DNA from: JALONH01 sp046329235 | GTDB lineage: Bacteria > Bacteroidota > Bacteroidia > Cytophagales > Cytophagaceae | Assembly (NCBI GenBank): GCA_046329235.1 | Contig: JAXLVA010000001.1 | Coordinates: 1,550,001 to 1,614,000, forward strand | Length of the DNA stretch: 64,000 nucleotides | Direction of reading: 5' to 3' | Part shown: positions 62,254-64,000 of the stretch, one piece after another | Layout of the letters: each line of letters begins with the position of its first letter | Numbering within the stretch: position 1 is the first letter of the stretch | Program-made: the position numbers and the translations under genes | Notes under the pieces: generated by a model | The model's database searches: none | Told to the model about the DNA's origin: nothing | Seen by the model: only the letters and a program-made list of their open reading frames with translations

Positions 62254-62528
62254 ATATATTAATTGGGTTATTACTGTTAAGTCTGTCACTTACTGTTGGA
62301 ATGATCGAATTTCATCATTAGTCCTATAACATGGACTGATTACTTTCCGAATGATTCATACAGATATGGGTCCGGTTCATAAATGTGAGATCCGATGCGG
62401 GTAAAATATTTGTAGGAGTATATGCTTTCAGCGGTATTATATTTCTTTTTAGTGGGTATTATGATGATACCACTAAAAAGAAATATATTCATAAACTTAA
62501 TTTTAAAAACAATTTTATAGAAGAATAA
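62254..62528 (+). pseudogene. decayed two-helix (ion-channel-like) gene
   Basis: No intact gene fills the 330-base gap. Remnants of coding show: ILIGLLLLSLSLTVGMIEFHH (ends at TAG 62319), a TWTDYF segment one frame away, and DAGKIFVGVYAFSGIIFLFSG in the first frame from 62391, ending TAA at 62526-62528. The order (helix, pore-like stretch, AGKIF helix) resembles the pore module of small two-helix potassium channels, broken by stops at 62319, 62337 and 62352 and by frame shifts. No TxGYGD filter is preserved. I infer gene decay; a short GTG-started peptide (62385-62528, 47 residues) is the alternative. Confidence 0.35.
62438..62487. repeat. 18-bp perfect inverted repeat upstream of the P-type ATPase
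   Basis: The arms 62438-62455 and 62470-62487 (ending GTGG and starting CCAC) are exact complements over 18 bases with a 14-base loop. On the plus strand the left arm is T-rich and the right arm A-rich, so no U-run follows; it is not a standard terminator. It starts inside the decayed gene and ends 57 bases before the ATPase ATG. Possibilities are an attenuator-like structure, a metal-sensor operator or a mobile-element remnant. Confidence 0.65.
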
Positions 62529-62544
62529 TTAATAACCGAAAATT

Positions 62545-64000
62545 ATGGCTAAAGACAATTGTAAAAACTGTGACGATCACAGCGAAAATACAAAAGCTGT
62601 TTCTGACACTGATAAGCATAACAATAATGACGGGCACGATCACGATGCGATAGACACTGAAGAGGAGGAACTGCAGAGCTGGAAGAGTTACCTTCCTGCT
62701 ATATGCTCATTTATACTACTAATAGCAGGTATTGTAGCAGACAATCAAGTATCAAAACATAACCGCTTTGAATTCTTTGATGGATATGTCCGCCTTGCAT
62801 ATTACCTCATCCCCTATCTGCTGATCGGATGGTCTGTTTTGAAAAAAGCGTACCGTTCCATATTACGCAAGGACTTCTTTAATGAATTCATGCTGATGAG
62901 TATTGCTACACTTGGAGCATTTTACATAAAAGAATATCCAGAAGGTGTCGCCGTAATGTTATTTTACCAAATCGGCGAACTGTTTCAAGATGCAGCTGTC
63001 GAAAAAGCCAAACGCTCTATCAAAGCACTATTGGATATCAGACCCGATGAAGTTACAGTATTCCGCAATGGTAAAGCAGAAAAAATAAATCCTGCTGAAG
63101 TAGCAATCGGAGAAACCATTCAAATAAAACCGGGTGAAAAAATTGCGTTGGATGGAGAATTACTTTCCGAAAAAGCCTCCTTCAACACCGCAGCTTTAAC
63201 AGGAGAAAGTCAACCTGATAATAAGTATAAGGGAGAAGCCGTACTTGCTGGTATGATCAATCTGAACACCGTTGCAGAAATAAAAGTATCGGCATTATTT
63301 AAGGACAGCAAATTATCCAAAATTCTGCAACTGGTTCAGGACGCTACTGCGAAAAAAGCCAAAACCCAATTATTCATTTCTCGTTTTGCACGAAAGTATA
63401 CACCTGTTGTAGTACTTGCTGCCATTGGCATTACAGTGATTCCGTATTTCTTTGTAGATCAATATGATTTCAATGATTGGTTGTACAGAGCCTTGGTATT
63501 TCTTGTTATCTCCTGTCCGTGTGCGTTAGTAGTATCTATACCTTTAGGATATTTTGGGGGTATAGGTCTTGCCTCGCGTAATGGAATTTTATTTAAAGGT
63601 TCCAACTATCTGGATGTCATGACTGAAATCAATACCGTTGTAATGGACAAAACCGGTACATTAACCAAAGGTGTTTTCAAAGTACAACAGGTAGAACCAA
63701 GTGAAATAGATAAAGATACATTGCTCCGATTAACAGCTGCATTGGAAGCACATTCCACACACCCTATTGCCAAAGCTGTAGTTGAACATGCAGCAATCAA
63801 AGATTTACCTGAGTCAAAAAATATCGAAGAAATAGCCGGACATGGGCTTAAAGGAACGGTTGATGGAAAGCAGGTTTTAGCAGGGAATTCCAAGCTGCTT
63901 ACAAAGTTTAACATTCCGTTTGATGACAAGATCAACGGCATAACCGACACCATTGTTGTAACAGCTATAGACGGCAAATATGCAGGTTATATTACCATTG
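62545..64000 (+). CDS. heavy-metal translocating P-type ATPase (Zn/Cd-type), C-terminus beyond window
   Basis: Inner-membrane ATP-driven exporter; 485 codons are visible before the window ends. The N-terminal region is His/Asp/Cys-rich (CKNCDDHSENTK, HNNNDGHDHDAID) without a canonical HMA GMxCxxC domain. Four N-terminal helices lead to the actuator motif ALTGESQP, the membrane metal site C324-P-C326 (SCPCALVVS), and the phosphorylation motif DKTGTLT with D368. Later, HSTHPIAKAVVEHA and GHGLKGTV match the HP locus of P1B pumps. With CPC and a His-rich tail, a Zn/Cd/Pb role (ZntA/CadA type) is likelier than Cu. Part of the metal efflux cluster. Confidence 0.92.
   Translation, partial: MAKDNCKNCDDHSENTKAVSDTDKHNNNDGHDHDAIDTEEEELQSWKSYLPAICSFILLIAGIVADNQVSKHNRFEFFDGYVRLAYYLIPYLLIGWSVLKKAYRSILRKDFFNEFMLMSIATLGAFYIKEYPEGVAVMLFYQIGELFQDAAVEKAKRSIKALLDIRPDEVTVFRNGKAEKINPAEVAIGETIQIKPGEKIALDGELLSEKASFNTAALTGESQPDNKYKGEAVLAGMINLNTVAEIKVSALFKDSKLSKILQLVQDATAKKAKTQLFISRFARKYTPVVVLAAIGITVIPYFFVDQYDFNDWLYRALVFLVISCPCALVVSIPLGYFGGIGLASRNGILFKGSNYLDVMTEINTVVMDKTGTLTKGVFKVQQVEPSEIDKDTLLRLTAALEAHSTHPIAKAVVEHAAIKDLPESKNIEEIAGHGLKGTVDGKQVLAGNSKLLTKFNIPFDDKINGITDTIVVTAIDGKYAGYITI

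Overview
The window is chromosomal DNA from a member of the Bacteroidota. Four signs support this. Many promoters read TTG-N17-23-TAnnTTTG. There is a fused LpxC/FabZ gene followed by lpxA. PorX, the regulator of the type IX secretion system (T9SS), is present. Three large secreted proteins end in T9SS type A sorting domains. The DNA is AT-rich with little Shine-Dalgarno signal. I cannot fix the order or genus.

Region 1-3.6 kb, all on the minus strand, is accessory. It holds a truncated glycosyltransferase, a 45-residue orphan peptide, a formylglycine-generating-enzyme (FGE)-like protein, a DUF4180 protein, a SnoaL-like protein and a rifampin ADP-ribosyltransferase (Arr). These small genes are separated by repeated, hairpin-forming spacers that resemble a gene-cassette array. 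Region 3.7-9.5 kb returns to core genes: galE, lpdA, fabG and a membrane VWA protein, with a REP-like double hairpin at 7.23-7.32 kb. Region 9.6-12.3 kb has a lipoprotein, a GC-rich structured repeat, a coding remnant, and an overlapping polysaccharide deacetylase/formyltransferase pair.

Region 12.5-37 kb is dominated by three T9SS substrates: a HExxH-containing DUF6055-like protein with five 70-residue repeats, a giant 3143-residue glycoside hydrolase family 8 (GH8) protein with about 18 choice-of-anchor-D modules, and an 812-residue adhesin-like protein. Between them lie an AraC regulator, clpC, wbqC, a lipid A acyltransferase-like gene, a YciO-like gene and the mltG/thioesterase/YihY operon. 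A tRNA-Ser(UGA) follows the giant gene. Region 37-48 kb is housekeeping: an SSS symporter, clpS-recR-glycosyltransferase, porX, an HD phosphohydrolase and the lipid A operon lpxD-lpxC/fabZ-lpxA-ABC ATPase. PorX probably controls export machinery for the T9SS substrates; that link is inferred from the family.

Region 48-56 kb has an SGNH lipoprotein, a tight gcvP-YeeE-YeeE operon and an M28 peptidase-lutB operon. Region 56-64 kb is a heavy-metal efflux cluster: a DUF6660-like secreted peptide, a CzcA-TolC fusion, a CzcB adaptor, a decayed channel-like remnant with an 18-bp perfect inverted repeat, and a Zn/Cd-type P-type ATPase cut by the window end. I saw no CRISPR array, rRNA, insertion sequence transposase or prophage.
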